64,000 bases of DNA from Cacajao melanocephalus (Eukaryota; Chordata; Mammalia; Primates; Pitheciidae), in the NCBI GenBank assembly GCA_963573385.1, contig CAUYLG010070704.1, positions 1-64,000 of the forward strand. Reading direction: 5' to 3'. Positions 63,996 through 64,000 of the stretch are shown piece by piece. Every line of letters starts with the position of its first letter. The stretch's first letter is position 1. The notes beneath the pieces are model-generated. The model saw only the letters and a list, made by a program, of their open reading frames with translations. It had not been told where the DNA came from and ran no database searches. The translations under genes and the position numbers were made by a program.

Positions 63996-64000
63996 TGAGA

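Overview
The window is simian-primate nuclear DNA. It carries about sixteen Alu elements (J and S type) in both orientations, L1 3' ends of L1PB, L1MA and L1M type, MaLR and ERV-L LTRs, Tigger/MER2, MER1 and MER5 DNA transposons, a full-length MADE1 mariner MITE, many MIR fragments and several (CA)n tracts. No prokaryotic or viral gene organisation is present. Coding density is very low and there is no CpG-island promoter.

The only protein-coding piece I can support is one internal exon on the minus strand at 57496-57704 (209 bp, 69 codons plus two bases). Its translation matches the prodomain of cadherin-13 (CDH13, T-cadherin, H-cadherin), probably exon 3. It has a canonical AG acceptor and GT donor. 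The window therefore lies inside the very large CDH13 gene, which is read right to left here: 57705-64000 is upstream intron (probably intron 2) and 1-57495 is downstream intron (probably intron 3). The exon differs at about four residues from the human protein as I remember it, so a non-human primate is more likely than human; this is an inference from memory.

Layout: 1-1010 is an L1 3' end. 3900-5035 is an old MaLR LTR split by a younger MST/THE1 LTR and an Alu. 7234-7759 is MLT1. 10012-12290 holds MER1 and an L1M carrying an Alu, a (TA)n tract and MADE1. 13565-16580 has an L1MA and a locally duplicated segment. 22755-23030 is a 91-bp tandem triplet. 24346-27133 is rich in transposons, Alus and MaLR LTRs. 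32270-36420 is a long antisense L1M broken by an MST LTR, an L1PB end, a partial Alu and a Tigger with MER2 inside it. 37141-40445 has an Alu, a local duplication inserted into an L1M, and old repeats. 41396-41465 is a tiny U2 snRNA retro-insertion. 45429-53492 holds Alus, MER1, an MLT2 LTR and an L1PB end. 55850-56780 is a compound TA/CA minisatellite. 56890-57415 is an MLT1 LTR, followed by the exon, then MER5, Alu, L1M, Tigger and L2 remnants to the end.

The most unusual feature is repeated small local duplication. About 95 bp spanning the CDH13 exon's 3' splice site recurs twice, about 1.3-1.5 kb further into the downstream intron, inside the minisatellite; one copy keeps an apparently intact acceptor. 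Other non-transposon duplications lie at 13565/15777/16514, 38174/39580/39858 and 43978/44768, with an inverted one at 34840/37324. All identities were judged by eye.
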